NCBI GenBank assembly: GCA_018711545.1
Contig: DVIC01000027.1
Location: 1 to 47,714, forward strand
Direction of reading: 5' to 3'
Length of the DNA: 47,714 bases
Source: Fimenecus stercoravium
Lineage (GTDB): Bacteria; Bacillota; Clostridia; Oscillospirales; Acutalibacteraceae
Each line of letters opens with the position of its first letter. Within the stretch, counting starts at the first letter, position 1. The notes below the pieces were generated by a model. That model did no database searches. It had not been told where the DNA came from and saw nothing but the letters and a program-made list of their open reading frames with translations. The position numbers and the translations under genes were made by a program. This document shows, piece after piece, positions 30,750-39,740 of the stretch.

Positions 30750-33437
30750 TTACTGTTCGGAAAAGGCAGCCGCGACGGTGATGCCCGCAAAATCGGGGGC
30801 GTAGATGTCTGCGCGGCTCATGGTTGCGCCGCTCGAGATCGTCACGCTCTCACCCTCGCCCCACCAAACATAGCTGCCGTCGTTGATGAGCTGCAATTCA
30901 TTATACCCCGAAGTGCAGTAGAGCGTCAATGTCTTTTCGCTGTAATAGTTCCAGCTTTGCGTATTGCGGAAATACGCCTTGCCGAGATCTTCGCCGTTTA
31001 AGATGATGCTCGCGTATCGGTCGATCTGCTGTGGGTTATAGGCATGGCTGCCGAAGCACTGGTCGTTGGCATAGGAAAGCGTGATGCGGTACCAGCCCGC
31101 CGCAGGCACATTGAAGCCGAAGGTTACGCCGTCCGTACCGTTGCCCGTGATCATGCCGATGTTCCAGCCCGTAGGCGAAAGCGCATTTTCGACTAAGACC
31201 GCATTCCCCGAAAGGGAGACGGTCGAAGCGTTGGCAGGGATCTCGGTTTCCGTTTTTGCCGTGTTCTTTTGCAGGGTGATCTGTGTCGGCGGTGTCGCCG
31301 TGTCAAATGCGATGTAGTTCACGCCCTTGCGAAGATATACGCTCGCGTAGTCCTCCAGTGCCATCTCTCCGACGTTCGTGCCGTCGAGATACACCTGCGC
31401 CGCGCCCGTGCCGTTCGTGGACAGGTCATAATACCCGCCGTCCGATGTGACAAGCATAAACTTCTTAAAGCCGTCTTCCGTCTCGTTGCGCTCAGCAGAA
31501 AGTGTGATCTCCCTTGTCTCATAGTCTTCCACGCTGTCTGCGTCGATATCCACCGCCGTCAGCTGCATGAAGTCGAAGCCGATGTCGTAAAGCCCCAGCT
31601 TCGTGCTGTCGTAGGTCGTGACCGTGGTTTTAATGGTATAAGACCCGGCAGGGATGTATTTGTACGCGGTCGCCATGTCCATATACGCGACCGTGTATGT
31701 ATTTTCGAGCATGATCTCCGTGTAGTCGTCCGCATTGTTCCACTGGATCGTCATCTTGACGGGCGCGCGGTCGCCGTTCGATGCCAGATGCTGGTTGCTG
31801 TATACAAAATCGCACTTATACACGCCCGAGACGGGGATCGTGACGTTGTAGGTCACATCCACCGAATCAAAGGTCGCGTCCTGATAGGGCAGGGTGGAAT
31901 TGCTGCCGGGCAGGCTTTTGCCGCTGGTGCAATAGCTGCCGTTGGATTTGGCGTAACTCGTGTAGTTGCCGTTCCATTTGTCACCGCCGAGTGCGGAGCC
32001 GGTCGGCATTTCAATAAAGGTTGAACTGGTCGGTGTCTCCACGCGGATGGGATCGACGGGATTTTCATAGGTCGCGCCGCCCGTAGCAGGGGTCAGCGTG
32101 ATCTTATAGGCGCCGGAGGTCGTCACCCCGTCCTGCCAGGTGACCGTGCCGTCCGTGACGGGCATGTCGCCGTCATAGAGCAGCACAGGTTCGAGCATTT
32201 CGCCCGTCAGACCGACAAAGTCCACCGACTCCACGCGCATATGCACCTGTGAAACGCCGCCGAATACAGCGTTCAGGTTGTTGATCGCCACGCACGTCTC
32301 GTCGCCGTCGCTGTTCGCGCCCGCATAGATCACGTCCAGGGCGCTGTCCTCGGCATCCCATGACGCAACGCCGCGCAGCACGCCTGCATTGGAGGATGTG
32401 ACAGAAAGCTCGTCGCCGAGCATTTCGGCATACCATTTGTAGACCCACCAGTCGGCGTTCGGGGAATTATAATCGCCCGTCAGGTCATTCATATTGTTCG
32501 CCGTGCGCCAATAGGCGCGGCAGCCGGCGGTGTCGGTCGCTTCAAAGACGCTGATCCATTTCAGCGAGTTCGAGGGCATGGCGTTGCTGCTCTTCGCGCC
32601 GTATTCCGTGATGCAGACCTCGATCGGATCGATCCCCAAAGACTGCTCCAGCGCACGGTACTGCGCATAATGCCCCGTAAAGCTGTCAAGCCCCGTCTCG
32701 ATCTCGCCCAGCTCATGCCACGAGACGACGTCGGGCAGACAGCCGTTGTCGCGGCAGAAGGTCAAAAACGTTTCCATCTGGTTTGCGTTGTTATCGGTAT
32801 AGCCCTGAAAATTCGGACCGCCGACCTTCGCTTCGGGGTTGATGGATTTTATGATGTCGTAGCAGGTCTTGAACGCCTCGTTATACTCCGCCGAAAAGCC
32901 GCTGTTCGAGAACCAGCCCGTGTTCACACCGCCGCCGTCCGGTTCGTTGAAGGGGTAATACACGATGCGGCTGCGGTATTCCTCGTCCACGGCATTGTTG
33001 ATGTCCGTGACGATCTCGCGCAGCATGTCATAATAGGCAGAAAGTCCGCCCGCCGGAGGCTGGTAATACCAGGTATCGATCTTATCCTGACAATAGACCT
33101 GCAGATACTCGCCGCCTGCGTTAAAGAACGTCTCATACACCTGTGTCACGTCGCCCATTGGATGCTGCAGACCCGCTTGGGGCTTTGCGACCGCCGTGTA
33201 CACGCCGATGGCGGACAGCGTATTTTCGCTCGGCACATCGGGTTCGGCAAAGCCATACAAAAAACCCGTCGCCTTATGCGTCATCTGCCCCGTCACACTC
33301 CCGGCGTCCACAGTCAGCGTTGTGTCGGCCGCACCGCCGAACAGTCCGTTGTCGGGCGTGCCCGAACCGACGCTGACGCCTAAGATCGACAGCAGCGCCG
33401 AAACGATGATCGCGACCATGCGAAAAACCGTATTCAT
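30750..33437 (-). CDS. Secreted clan GH-A glycoside hydrolase (GH39-like) with carbohydrate-binding domains
   Basis: The 895-residue protein has an N-terminal signal/anchor (1-25) and a (beta/alpha)8-type glycosidase domain (about 55-370). Its likely acid/base is E165 in YPFNEPDGGG and its nucleophile E278 in ITEYGAKSS, the NEP...TEY pattern of clan GH-A retaining enzymes such as GH39. A beta-sandwich follows (about 375-460), then two CBM35/CBM6-like jelly-roll modules (about 470-640 and 735-880) around a smaller beta domain. It should hydrolyse a beta-linked polysaccharide outside the cell; the linkage is unknown and the GH family is a tentative call. It lies in a long minus-strand gene run between a solute-binding lipoprotein and yloU. 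Confidence 0.75.
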   Translation of the reverse strand: MNTVFRMVAIIVSALLSILGVSVGSGTPDNGLFGGAADTTLTVDAGSVTGQMTHKATGFLYGFAEPDVPSENTLSAIGVYTAVAKPQAGLQHPMGDVTQVYETFFNAGGEYLQVYCQDKIDTWYYQPPAGGLSAYYDMLREIVTDINNAVDEEYRSRIVYYPFNEPDGGGVNTGWFSNSGFSAEYNEAFKTCYDIIKSINPEAKVGGPNFQGYTDNNANQMETFLTFCRDNGCLPDVVSWHELGEIETGLDSFTGHYAQYRALEQSLGIDPIEVCITEYGAKSSNAMPSNSLKWISVFEATDTAGCRAYWRTANNMNDLTGDYNSPNADWWVYKWYAEMLGDELSVTSSNAGVLRGVASWDAEDSALDVIYAGANSDGDETCVAINNLNAVFGGVSQVHMRVESVDFVGLTGEMLEPVLLYDGDMPVTDGTVTWQDGVTTSGAYKITLTPATGGATYENPVDPIRVETPTSSTFIEMPTGSALGGDKWNGNYTSYAKSNGSYCTSGKSLPGSNSTLPYQDATFDSVDVTYNVTIPVSGVYKCDFVYSNQHLASNGDRAPVKMTIQWNNADDYTEIMLENTYTVAYMDMATAYKYIPAGSYTIKTTVTTYDSTKLGLYDIGFDFMQLTAVDIDADSVEDYETREITLSAERNETEDGFKKFMLVTSDGGYYDLSTNGTGAAQVYLDGTNVGEMALEDYASVYLRKGVNYIAFDTATPPTQITLQKNTAKTETEIPANASTVSLSGNAVLVENALSPTGWNIGMITGNGTDGVTFGFNVPAAGWYRITLSYANDQCFGSHAYNPQQIDRYASIILNGEDLGKAYFRNTQSWNYYSEKTLTLYCTSGYNELQLINDGSYVWWGEGESVTISSGATMSRADIYAPDFAGITVAAAFSEQ

Positions 33438-33481
33438 AAATTTGTTCCGCCTTTCTTAAGCAAAGGTAGCAAAAATGTCAG

Positions 33482-34993
33482 TTACCGGCTTGCCTGCCAC
33501 AGGGTGATATCCCCGTACATATCATACGCCGCCGTTGAAAAATCCGGCGCGATCTGCGCATTGTAAGAGGCCAACCCCGCGCGGTAGCACAGCGGGATAA
33601 ACGGCATGTCATCTAAAAATGCTTCGCAGAACGCGGCTGCATCTATCTCCCCCGCGCAAAACGCCGTATAGGCGCTGCATACGGGCAGGGTCTGATCGAT
33701 CCCCACAGAAGCCGCGCCGCCCGCCGAAAAGAACGGTGACAGGCTCAAATTCTCTCCGAGCTTTACTTCACCGAGATACAGCGTGAACTGCCCGGCGGCG
33801 ATGCGCGTCAAATATTCGGCGGAGGGCAGGCTTTCGACCGTGACCGAAAAGCCCGCGGCATTCAATGCTTCTGCGATCGCATACGCCGCTGTGACGCGGA
33901 AGGTGTTTTCGGAATTGACCAGCAGCGTCATTTGGAGCGTGCTTGTCCCGTTGGTCAGAAGCCCGTCCGCCGTATACCGGTTATAGCCGAGACGTGAAAG
34001 GATGTCCGCCGCCGTGTCCGCGTCCGCCGCAGTCGTGCCCGCCGCAAGCCCCTGCGCCGTACAAAACGCGGGGTGGAACGGCAGTGCCGAACTTTCGGCA
34101 CAGCCCTGATAGGCCGAGGCGGCAAGATTTACCCGATCCACTGCATAATAGATCGCCGTGCGCACCGCCGCAGACTGCAAAACGCCCGTTCCGTTTACCC
34201 CGAGATACACGAGATTATTCATCGTAACGAATGTAGATTGTGCCGAGGGGCGCGAATAGGTACCGTCGTCAAAATCGTCAAACAGGTAGCTTATGTTGCC
34301 GATCTCCAAAGCGTTGGCAAGATGCGCCGTGTCCTTGACCGCATACAGGGACACGCTCTGCGCCGCGCACGTCTTTTGCGACGCCGGGTTATCGGCAAGC
34401 GTCCCGTCGGCGGAAAGGGTGAATACGCCCGTGCCAGTCGGCACGCTTTCGGCGTTATCCGCCGTGCCGCTGCGCACGATGGGGAAAGTTAGAAGATTGA
34501 CCGCATATACATCGGGCGCGGTGAGTGTGAACACCACCTGCGAACCCGCCGCGCGCGCGGCGGTGATGGAGCTGAGCCGCGACGCGTACCAATCACTTTC
34601 CTTTGCACGTTCAAAGGAATAGACCACGTCCGCCGCCGAAAGCGCTGCGCCGTCGGGAAAAGACGCGCCGGCAAGTGTAACGGTCAGCGTCGTCCCGCTG
34701 TTTTGCGCATCTGCTGCGAGGACGGCGCGCGCCGTATAGTCCGACGCGACGCGGTACAGCGGCTCGCAGTAAAGCGAAGCGAGCGCACGGTTGAGCGCGG
34801 AGGCGGCAAAGTACGGATTCAGGGAATCATTCGGATAATACGGCAGCGTCAGGGGAAACGAAGTCTGCGCGCTCTCCCCGGCTTCCCCGGCGTCACCCGA
34901 AGTGCCGCCGTCCTCGGTCGTGTCCGTGCACGCGGTCAAAAGCAAAAGCAGCGCGAACAGCGCGCACAAAATTTTTATCGTTCTGCGGCGCAT
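33482..34993 (-). CDS. ABC transporter solute-binding lipoprotein, SBP_bac_5 (OppA/DppA-type)
   Basis: A 503-residue lipoprotein. Its signal peptide ends LLLTAC, and the family 5 extracellular solute-binding fold follows: SLNPYFAASALNRALASLYCEPLY near 55-80, then FPDGAALSAADVVYSFERA near 110 (core: FxDGxxLxAxDVVYSxER), the best SBP_bac_5 landmark. These proteins bind peptides, nickel or oligosaccharides for an ABC importer. The ATG at 34993 follows GGGAGG and lies within the end of ymdB (19-bp overlap). No permease or ATPase gene is adjacent, so it may be an orphan binding protein. It precedes the GH-A glycosidase gene by 44 bp, so an oligosaccharide ligand is possible. Confidence 0.85.
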   Translation of the reverse strand: MRRRTIKILCALFALLLLLTACTDTTEDGGTSGDAGEAGESAQTSFPLTLPYYPNDSLNPYFAASALNRALASLYCEPLYRVASDYTARAVLAADAQNSGTTLTVTLAGASFPDGAALSAADVVYSFERAKESDWYASRLSSITAARAAGSQVVFTLTAPDVYAVNLLTFPIVRSGTADNAESVPTGTGVFTLSADGTLADNPASQKTCAAQSVSLYAVKDTAHLANALEIGNISYLFDDFDDGTYSRPSAQSTFVTMNNLVYLGVNGTGVLQSAAVRTAIYYAVDRVNLAASAYQGCAESSALPFHPAFCTAQGLAAGTTAADADTAADILSRLGYNRYTADGLLTNGTSTLQMTLLVNSENTFRVTAAYAIAEALNAAGFSVTVESLPSAEYLTRIAAGQFTLYLGEVKLGENLSLSPFFSAGGAASVGIDQTLPVCSAYTAFCAGEIDAAAFCEAFLDDMPFIPLCYRAGLASYNAQIAPDFSTAAYDMYGDITLWQASR

Positions 34994-35805
34994 GGCGTTC
35001 CTCCCGGCGTCTCGCCGTCGCAAAGGGAAATGCGCTGTACCGAAAGCGCCTTCCCGGTCGTTTTGTCGATTTCCGCAAGCAGCCCCTGCACAAGGCAGGC
35101 GCCTGCGGGATTTTGAAAGCGCACAGGCATGTGCGTGCGCATTTTTTCGATGGCAAGCGCCGGTTCAACGCCGAGCACCGATTGCTTGGGACCGGTCATG
35201 CCGAGATCCGTGATATATGCCGTGCCGCCCTCCAGGATCTGCTCGTCGGCGGTCTGCACATGCGTGTGCGTGCCGACCAAAGCGGCGGCCTTCCCGTCAA
35301 GATAAAACCCCATGGCGCGCTTTTCGGCGGTCGCCTCGGCATGGAAATCCACAACGGTGAAATGTACATCGTCCGCGAGGCTTTCGAGCGAGCGGTCCGC
35401 GCAGTCGAACGGGTTTTCGAGCGGTTCTAAAAACACCGTGCCCAAAAGATTTACAACCCCGACACGCACGCTGCCCTTGTCCACCACGCAAAAGCCCCGT
35501 CCGGGGCAGCGTTCACCGTAATTGGCAGGACGCAGACAGAAGTCCGTTTCGTCGAGAAAGCCATAGATCTCGCGGCGGCGGAAGGTATGGTTGCCGCCCG
35601 TGATGCAGTCCGCGCCCGCCGAAAACAGCTCGTGCGCCGCATCGGGGGTGAGTCCGTTGCCCTGCGCCGCGTTTTCGCCGTTGACAATACAGACATCCAC
35701 GCCGTATTCCTTTTTCAGACGCGGCAGCACGCGCGAAAGCGCACGGCGCCCCGCGTCGCCCACCACGTCGCCTATAAACAGGATCGTACACAGCTTGGCG
35801 TTCAT
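34975..35805 (-). CDS. ymdB: YmdB-family metallophosphoesterase
   Basis: A 276-residue TIGR00282/YmdB phosphoesterase, with metal-site motifs FIGDVVGDAGRRAL (10-23), NGENAAQGNG near 43, GGNHTF near 70, and GTHTHVQTAD near 178. B. subtilis YmdB hydrolyses 2',3'-cyclic nucleotides and influences biofilm formation and RNA turnover. It lies downstream of rny as in many Firmicutes, with a 76-bp gap containing a hairpin. It overlaps the following lipoprotein gene by 19 bp, an unusual coupling. Confidence 0.94.
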   Translation of the reverse strand: MNAKLCTILFIGDVVGDAGRRALSRVLPRLKKEYGVDVCIVNGENAAQGNGLTPDAAHELFSAGADCITGGNHTFRRREIYGFLDETDFCLRPANYGERCPGRGFCVVDKGSVRVGVVNLLGTVFLEPLENPFDCADRSLESLADDVHFTVVDFHAEATAEKRAMGFYLDGKAAALVGTHTHVQTADEQILEGGTAYITDLGMTGPKQSVLGVEPALAIEKMRTHMPVRFQNPAGACLVQGLLAEIDKTTGKALSVQRISLCDGETPGGTPCAAER

Positions 35806-35835
35806 CCGAAGTTCCTTTCAGAAATTGCCGGAAAA

Positions 35836-35869
35836 GAGCGCGCGCCCTGACTCTCGGCAGAATCAGGGC
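35836..35869 (-). terminator. Weak terminator/attenuator between rny and ymdB
   Basis: On the minus strand, GCCCTGA pairs with TCAGGGC around a 12-nt loop, with GCGCGCTCTTTTCC following. Partial termination is plausible. Confidence 0.45.
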
Positions 35870-35881
35870 GGCGAAAAGCGT

Positions 35882-37450
35882 TTATTTTGCGTAGTCGATT
35901 GCCCGGTTTTCGCGGATGATATGCACCTTGATCTGCCCGGGGTATTCGAGTTCTTCCTCGATCTTCTTCACGACGTCGCGCGCAACGATGGTCATCTGGT
36001 CGTCGGAGATCACGTCGGGCTTCACCATGATGCGGATCTCCCTGCCCGCCTGAATGGCAAAGGATTTTTCTACGCCCGCAAAGGAAGTTGCGATCTCCTC
36101 CAGCTTTTCCAGGCGCTTGATGTAATTCTGGACGTTTTCACGCCGTGCGCCGGGGCGCGCTGCGGAAATGGCATCCGCCGCCTGCACCAGGCACGCCACA
36201 ATGGTTTTGGCCTCGATGTCGCCGTGGTGCGCGGCGATGGCGTGCACCACCTGATCGTTTTCACGGTACTTTTTAGCGTATTCCACACCGAGGTCGATGT
36301 GCGAGCCTTCAAACTCGCGGTCGAGCGCTTTGCCGATGTCATGCAGCAGCCCTGCGCGCTTTGCCGTTTTGGCGTCCGCGCCGATCTCCGCTGCCATGAG
36401 CCCCGCAAGGTGCGAGACCTCCAGAGAATGGCTCAGAACGTTTTGCCCGTAGCTGGTGCGGTACTTGAGCCTTCCCAAAAGCTTGACGAGCTCGGGATGT
36501 ACGCTGCCCACGCCTGCGTCGATCACAGCACGCTCGCCGGTCTGGCGGACGGTCTGCTCGACCTCGCGGCGGGATTTTTCATACATTTCCTCGATGCGCG
36601 CGGGGTGGATGCGGCCGTCGGAAATGAGCTTTTCGAGCGTTAAGCGCGCAACCTCGCGGCGCACGGGCTCGAAACAGGAAACGGTGATCGCCTCGGGCGT
36701 GTCGTCAATGATCAGGTCCACGCCGGTGATCGTTTCAAGCGTGCGGATATTGCGGCCCTCGCGCCCGATGATCCTGCCCTTCATCTCGTCATTGGGCAGG
36801 CTGACGACGGACACCGTCGCTTCCGACGCCTGCTCCGCCGCACAGCGCTGAATGGCGGTCGAAATGATCTCGCGCGCGAGCTCGTCTGCCTCGTCCTTGG
36901 TGCGCTGCTCACAATCCATGATGCGCACCGCCTTGTCGTGCGTGAGCTCTTCGTCAAGCTTTTCAAGCAGCATCGTCTTCGCCTGTTCTTTGGTGAGCGA
37001 AGAGATCCTTTCCAGCGTATCGAGCTGGCCGCGCTTGAGCTGTTCGACCTCGGCGAGCTTGTCATCCGCCTGCTTCAGCTTTTCGTTTAAGGCTTCTTCC
37101 TTTTTCTCCATCGCGTCGGCTTTTTTGTCGAGCGATTCCTCTTTTTGAATAAGTCGTCTTTCCTGCCGTTGGACCTCGGCGCGGCGTTCGCGGGTCTCTT
37201 TTTCCGCTTCGGTAATAAGCCTGTGCGCCTCGTCCTTCGCTTCGAGTATGGTTTCCTTACGTTTGTTTTCCGCTGTCTGCACGGCGGTGTTGACGATCCG
37301 CTGGGCTTCTTCCGTTGCGGAACCGATGGCGGCCTCCGCAACACGTTTGCGGTGCAGCCCGCCGAGCACAAAGCCCAAAACGCCGAACACGACGCCCGCA
37401 CAGACGGCAGCAATCACAGCAATAATTACGGGATTCAAAAAGATTGACAC
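35882..37450 (-). CDS. rny: Ribonuclease Y
   Basis: A full-length 522-residue RNase Y. It has an N-terminal membrane helix (5-28), a long charged coiled coil (about 35-200), a KH RNA-binding domain (about 212-275, GRIIGREGRNIRTLE), and an HD endonuclease domain (about 335-430, HSLEVSHLAGLMAAE and HDIGKALD). It initiates mRNA decay at the membrane in Gram-positive bacteria, in concert with PNPase, which is also encoded in this window. The ATG follows GGGAGGTG. The promoter and a structured 100-nt leader lie upstream. Confidence 0.97.
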   Translation of the reverse strand: MSIFLNPVIIAVIAAVCAGVVFGVLGFVLGGLHRKRVAEAAIGSATEEAQRIVNTAVQTAENKRKETILEAKDEAHRLITEAEKETRERRAEVQRQERRLIQKEESLDKKADAMEKKEEALNEKLKQADDKLAEVEQLKRGQLDTLERISSLTKEQAKTMLLEKLDEELTHDKAVRIMDCEQRTKDEADELAREIISTAIQRCAAEQASEATVSVVSLPNDEMKGRIIGREGRNIRTLETITGVDLIIDDTPEAITVSCFEPVRREVARLTLEKLISDGRIHPARIEEMYEKSRREVEQTVRQTGERAVIDAGVGSVHPELVKLLGRLKYRTSYGQNVLSHSLEVSHLAGLMAAEIGADAKTAKRAGLLHDIGKALDREFEGSHIDLGVEYAKKYRENDQVVHAIAAHHGDIEAKTIVACLVQAADAISAARPGARRENVQNYIKRLEKLEEIATSFAGVEKSFAIQAGREIRIMVKPDVISDDQMTIVARDVVKKIEEELEYPGQIKVHIIRENRAIDYAK

Positions 37451-37500
37451 CTCCCTTTCGGTAAAATCGAAACAAATTCAAGAAAAAATAGAAAGAATCA

Positions 37501-37545
37501 ATGCGGATAATGCCTTATTGATCGCAGAATAATGCATTATCTTGA
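37501..37545 (-). other. Inverted repeats in the rny leader
   Basis: The 5' leader begins soon after the -10 box and contains GATAATGC ... GCATTATC arms about 20 nt apart. It could form a leader stem-loop affecting rny mRNA stability, which is an inference. Confidence 0.4.
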
Positions 37546-37547
37546 TT

Positions 37548-37576
37548 ATTTTATCGCTTTTCCGGGCAGATGTCAA
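37548..37576 (-). promoter_or_regulatory. Promoter of rny
   Basis: On the minus strand, TTGACA (37571-37576) and TAAAAT (37548-37553) are separated by 17 bp. The rest of the 350-bp gap to 37800 has no gene. Confidence 0.85.
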
Positions 37577-37701
37577 GAAAAAGCGTACAAAGCACACGGG
37601 CTGCAGCGCGTCGGGTTGCGTCAAATTCTCCAAAATCCGACACGATCGCGCACGGCGGGTGCACGAAACTCCCCATTTATGTTAAATCTTTGTAAATCCG
37701 A

Positions 37702-37730
37702 TTGACCGCGCCCTTTTGAAATGGTTAAAT
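37702..37730 (+). promoter_or_regulatory. Candidate promoter of the gtrA-gtrA-HAD-MBL operon
   Basis: TTGACC (37702-37707) and TTAAAT (37725-37730) are 17 bp apart, about 70 bp upstream of the first GtrA start. Confidence 0.55.
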
Positions 37731-37800
37731 GATACTGTGAAAAGTATAAAGGGCCGGTATCGCAGACCGCGGCACACGGCCGAAAAGGGAGCGAGACGGC

Positions 37801-38310
37801 ATGGCAAACGAACGCGCAAAGGCGTTTGTGGAAAAGCACAAGGAGATCTGGAAGTTCATCAAGTTCACCTTTACGGGCGTGAGCACCTCGGTTTTGGAAA
37901 TGGCGGTCTATGCGCTGCTGCAATACGTCGTGTTCCGTTCGCTGCAGGGCGTGCCTGTAACAGACAGCCCCCTGCTTGAATTCCTCGGCATTGAATACAA
38001 GGGATATATGTACTCTTACCTGATCTCCGCGACCATCGGCTACGCGGCGGCGTTCGTGATGAACCGCAAGCTGACCTTCAAAGCCGATGCGAATCCTGTT
38101 TTATCGAGCATCCTTTACATCATCATGGTCGTGTGCACCATTCTGTTCAACACCTGGTTCGGCGCCTTCCTCGGCACCTGGATCACCAACAACGGCTGGA
38201 ACAACTTCTGGATCGACATGCTCACAAAGCTCGTCGTTATGACCGTACCCACGCTTTGGACATACCCCTTAAGCCGTTTCGTCATCCACCGCAAGAAAAA
38301 GGAGTCGTAA
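37801..38310 (+). CDS. GtrA-like membrane protein, first copy
   Basis: A 169-residue protein with four membrane helices and GtrA landmarks: WKFIKFTFTGVSTSVLEMAVYALL near the N terminus (core: FIKFxxxGxxxxxxExxxYxxL) and YAAAFVMNRKLTF near residue 85. GtrA-type proteins help flip undecaprenyl-linked sugars for glycosylation of surface polymers. There is no glycosyltransferase beside it. It is immediately followed by a paralogue, with the two likely co-translated; GGGAG lies upstream of the ATG. Confidence 0.88.
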   Translation: MANERAKAFVEKHKEIWKFIKFTFTGVSTSVLEMAVYALLQYVVFRSLQGVPVTDSPLLEFLGIEYKGYMYSYLISATIGYAAAFVMNRKLTFKADANPVLSSILYIIMVVCTILFNTWFGAFLGTWITNNGWNNFWIDMLTKLVVMTVPTLWTYPLSRFVIHRKKKES

Positions 38311-38313
38311 ACC

Positions 38314-38835
38314 TTGAAGCAGACACAGAACCGGGACACGAGGCCGCGCTTTGCCGAACGTCACCCCGAGTGGTGGAAGTTCATCAAATTCAATCTGTGC
38401 ATCGTCGTGACCACGGCGCTCGACGTCGGCATTTACCTCATCCTGCAATACTATGTGTTCGATTCGCTCAACGCCGTGCCCGTCACGGACAACGCGCTGC
38501 TGCGGTTTTTGCGTATTGAATACCAAGGGTATCTGTATTCCTACGCCATTTCCACGACCGTCGGCTATGTGGCAGCGTACCTCATCAACCGCAAGCTGAC
38601 CTTCCACTCCGACTGCAACGCCGCGCTCAGCAGCGTTTTATACGTCATCATGGTCGCGGGCACGATCCTGTTTGACTCGTGGCTGGGCGGCGTAGTCGGC
38701 ACCATTATGCAGAACAACGGCTGGAGCACGCCGCTTACCGAGATCCTTGCGAAATGCATCATCATCAACGTTCCCACGATCTGGACGTACCCGCTCGAAC
38801 GGTTCGTTATCCAACGGCAAAGAAAGAAGGCGTAA
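38314..38835 (+). CDS. GtrA-like membrane protein, second copy (TTG start)
   Basis: A 173-residue paralogue of the preceding protein sharing WKFIKF, the IEYxGYxYSYxIS segment, GYxAAxxxNRKLTF and the closing TxWTYPLxRFVIxR. It starts at TTG 38314, supported by GGAG 9 nt upstream inside the end of the first copy. Two adjacent GtrA copies suggest a tandem duplication that may form a heterodimer. It is followed after 5 bp by a HAD hydrolase gene. Confidence 0.86.
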   Translation: MKQTQNRDTRPRFAERHPEWWKFIKFNLCIVVTTALDVGIYLILQYYVFDSLNAVPVTDNALLRFLRIEYQGYLYSYAISTTVGYVAAYLINRKLTFHSDCNAALSSVLYVIMVAGTILFDSWLGGVVGTIMQNNGWSTPLTEILAKCIIINVPTIWTYPLERFVIQRQRKKA

Positions 38836-38840
38836 CGGAC

Positions 38841-39740
38841 ATGGACATCCGTCTTTTTGCAACCGATCTGGACGGCACGCTGCTCGGCTCCGACGGCGCA
38901 GTGAGCCGCCGCAACTTCACCACGATGCGCCGCGCGTGCACGGACGGCTGCTTTGTGGTCCCCACCACGGGCAGAAGCTTTTTTGAAATGCCCCGCGCGC
39001 TGCGCACGTCGCGCGGCTGCTACACGCACTGCATCTGCTCGGACGGCGCGGCGATCTATGACTACAAGGGCGACATCCTTTGGAAAAGCGTGTTCCCCTC
39101 CGACGCCGTGCGGCATATTCTCGAAGTGCTGCGAAGCTACGACGTGCTGCTGGAACTCTATGTAGACGGCGTCCCCTACGCGCGCGCAGACCTGTTGAAT
39201 AAAAGCGCCTATCGGCACTACCGCATCGAGCCCGAATACGACGCAGTTATGGACGAGACGCGGCACGGCGTGATGGATCCGGCGGCGTTTGCCGAACAGC
39301 ACATAGACAACGTGGAGCTGATGAACGTCTTTTTTGCAGACGAGGGCGAGCGCACCGAAGCGTTTGCAAGGCTCGCGCACGGCGGTATCGCGGAGCTGAC
39401 CACTTCCATGCAGAGCAATCTGGAGATTTTGCAGCCCGGCATCAACAAGGGGTCGGCGCTGACAAAGCTCTGCAAAATGCTCGGCGTCCGCCGCGAACAG
39501 ACGCTTGCCGTCGGCGACAGCCGCAACGACCTTTCCATGTTCCGCGCGGTGGGCGTGGGGCTTGCCGTTTCGGGCGCGTGCAACGCGCTCAAGGAAAAGG
39601 CGACGGCGGTTATCTGTTCCAATGACGCGCACACATTCGCCTACGCATACTCGCACTATAAACCGCAGAACCGCACAGACCTGAAAACGGAGGGCACGAC
39701 ATGGCCGAAACAGCGCCGCTTGGCAAGATCTATTTTCTGA
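38841..39740 (+). CDS. HAD superfamily hydrolase, Cof/IIB type
   Basis: A 299-residue HAD-IIB phosphatase with motif I FATDLDGTLLG (5-15; nucleophile and acid/base aspartates), motif II TTGRS near 42, motif III lysine in NKGSALTKL near 205 and motif IV VGDSRNDLSMF near 228. Cof-type enzymes dephosphorylate sugar phosphates, FMN or PLP. The ATG at 38841 is used; the longer upstream frame overlaps the GtrA gene. Its last 40 bp overlap the start of the next gene, an unusually long overlap. Confidence 0.9.
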   Translation: MDIRLFATDLDGTLLGSDGAVSRRNFTTMRRACTDGCFVVPTTGRSFFEMPRALRTSRGCYTHCICSDGAAIYDYKGDILWKSVFPSDAVRHILEVLRSYDVLLELYVDGVPYARADLLNKSAYRHYRIEPEYDAVMDETRHGVMDPAAFAEQHIDNVELMNVFFADEGERTEAFARLAHGGIAELTTSMQSNLEILQPGINKGSALTKLCKMLGVRREQTLAVGDSRNDLSMFRAVGVGLAVSGACNALKEKATAVICSNDAHTFAYAYSHYKPQNRTDLKTEGTTWPKQRRLARSIF

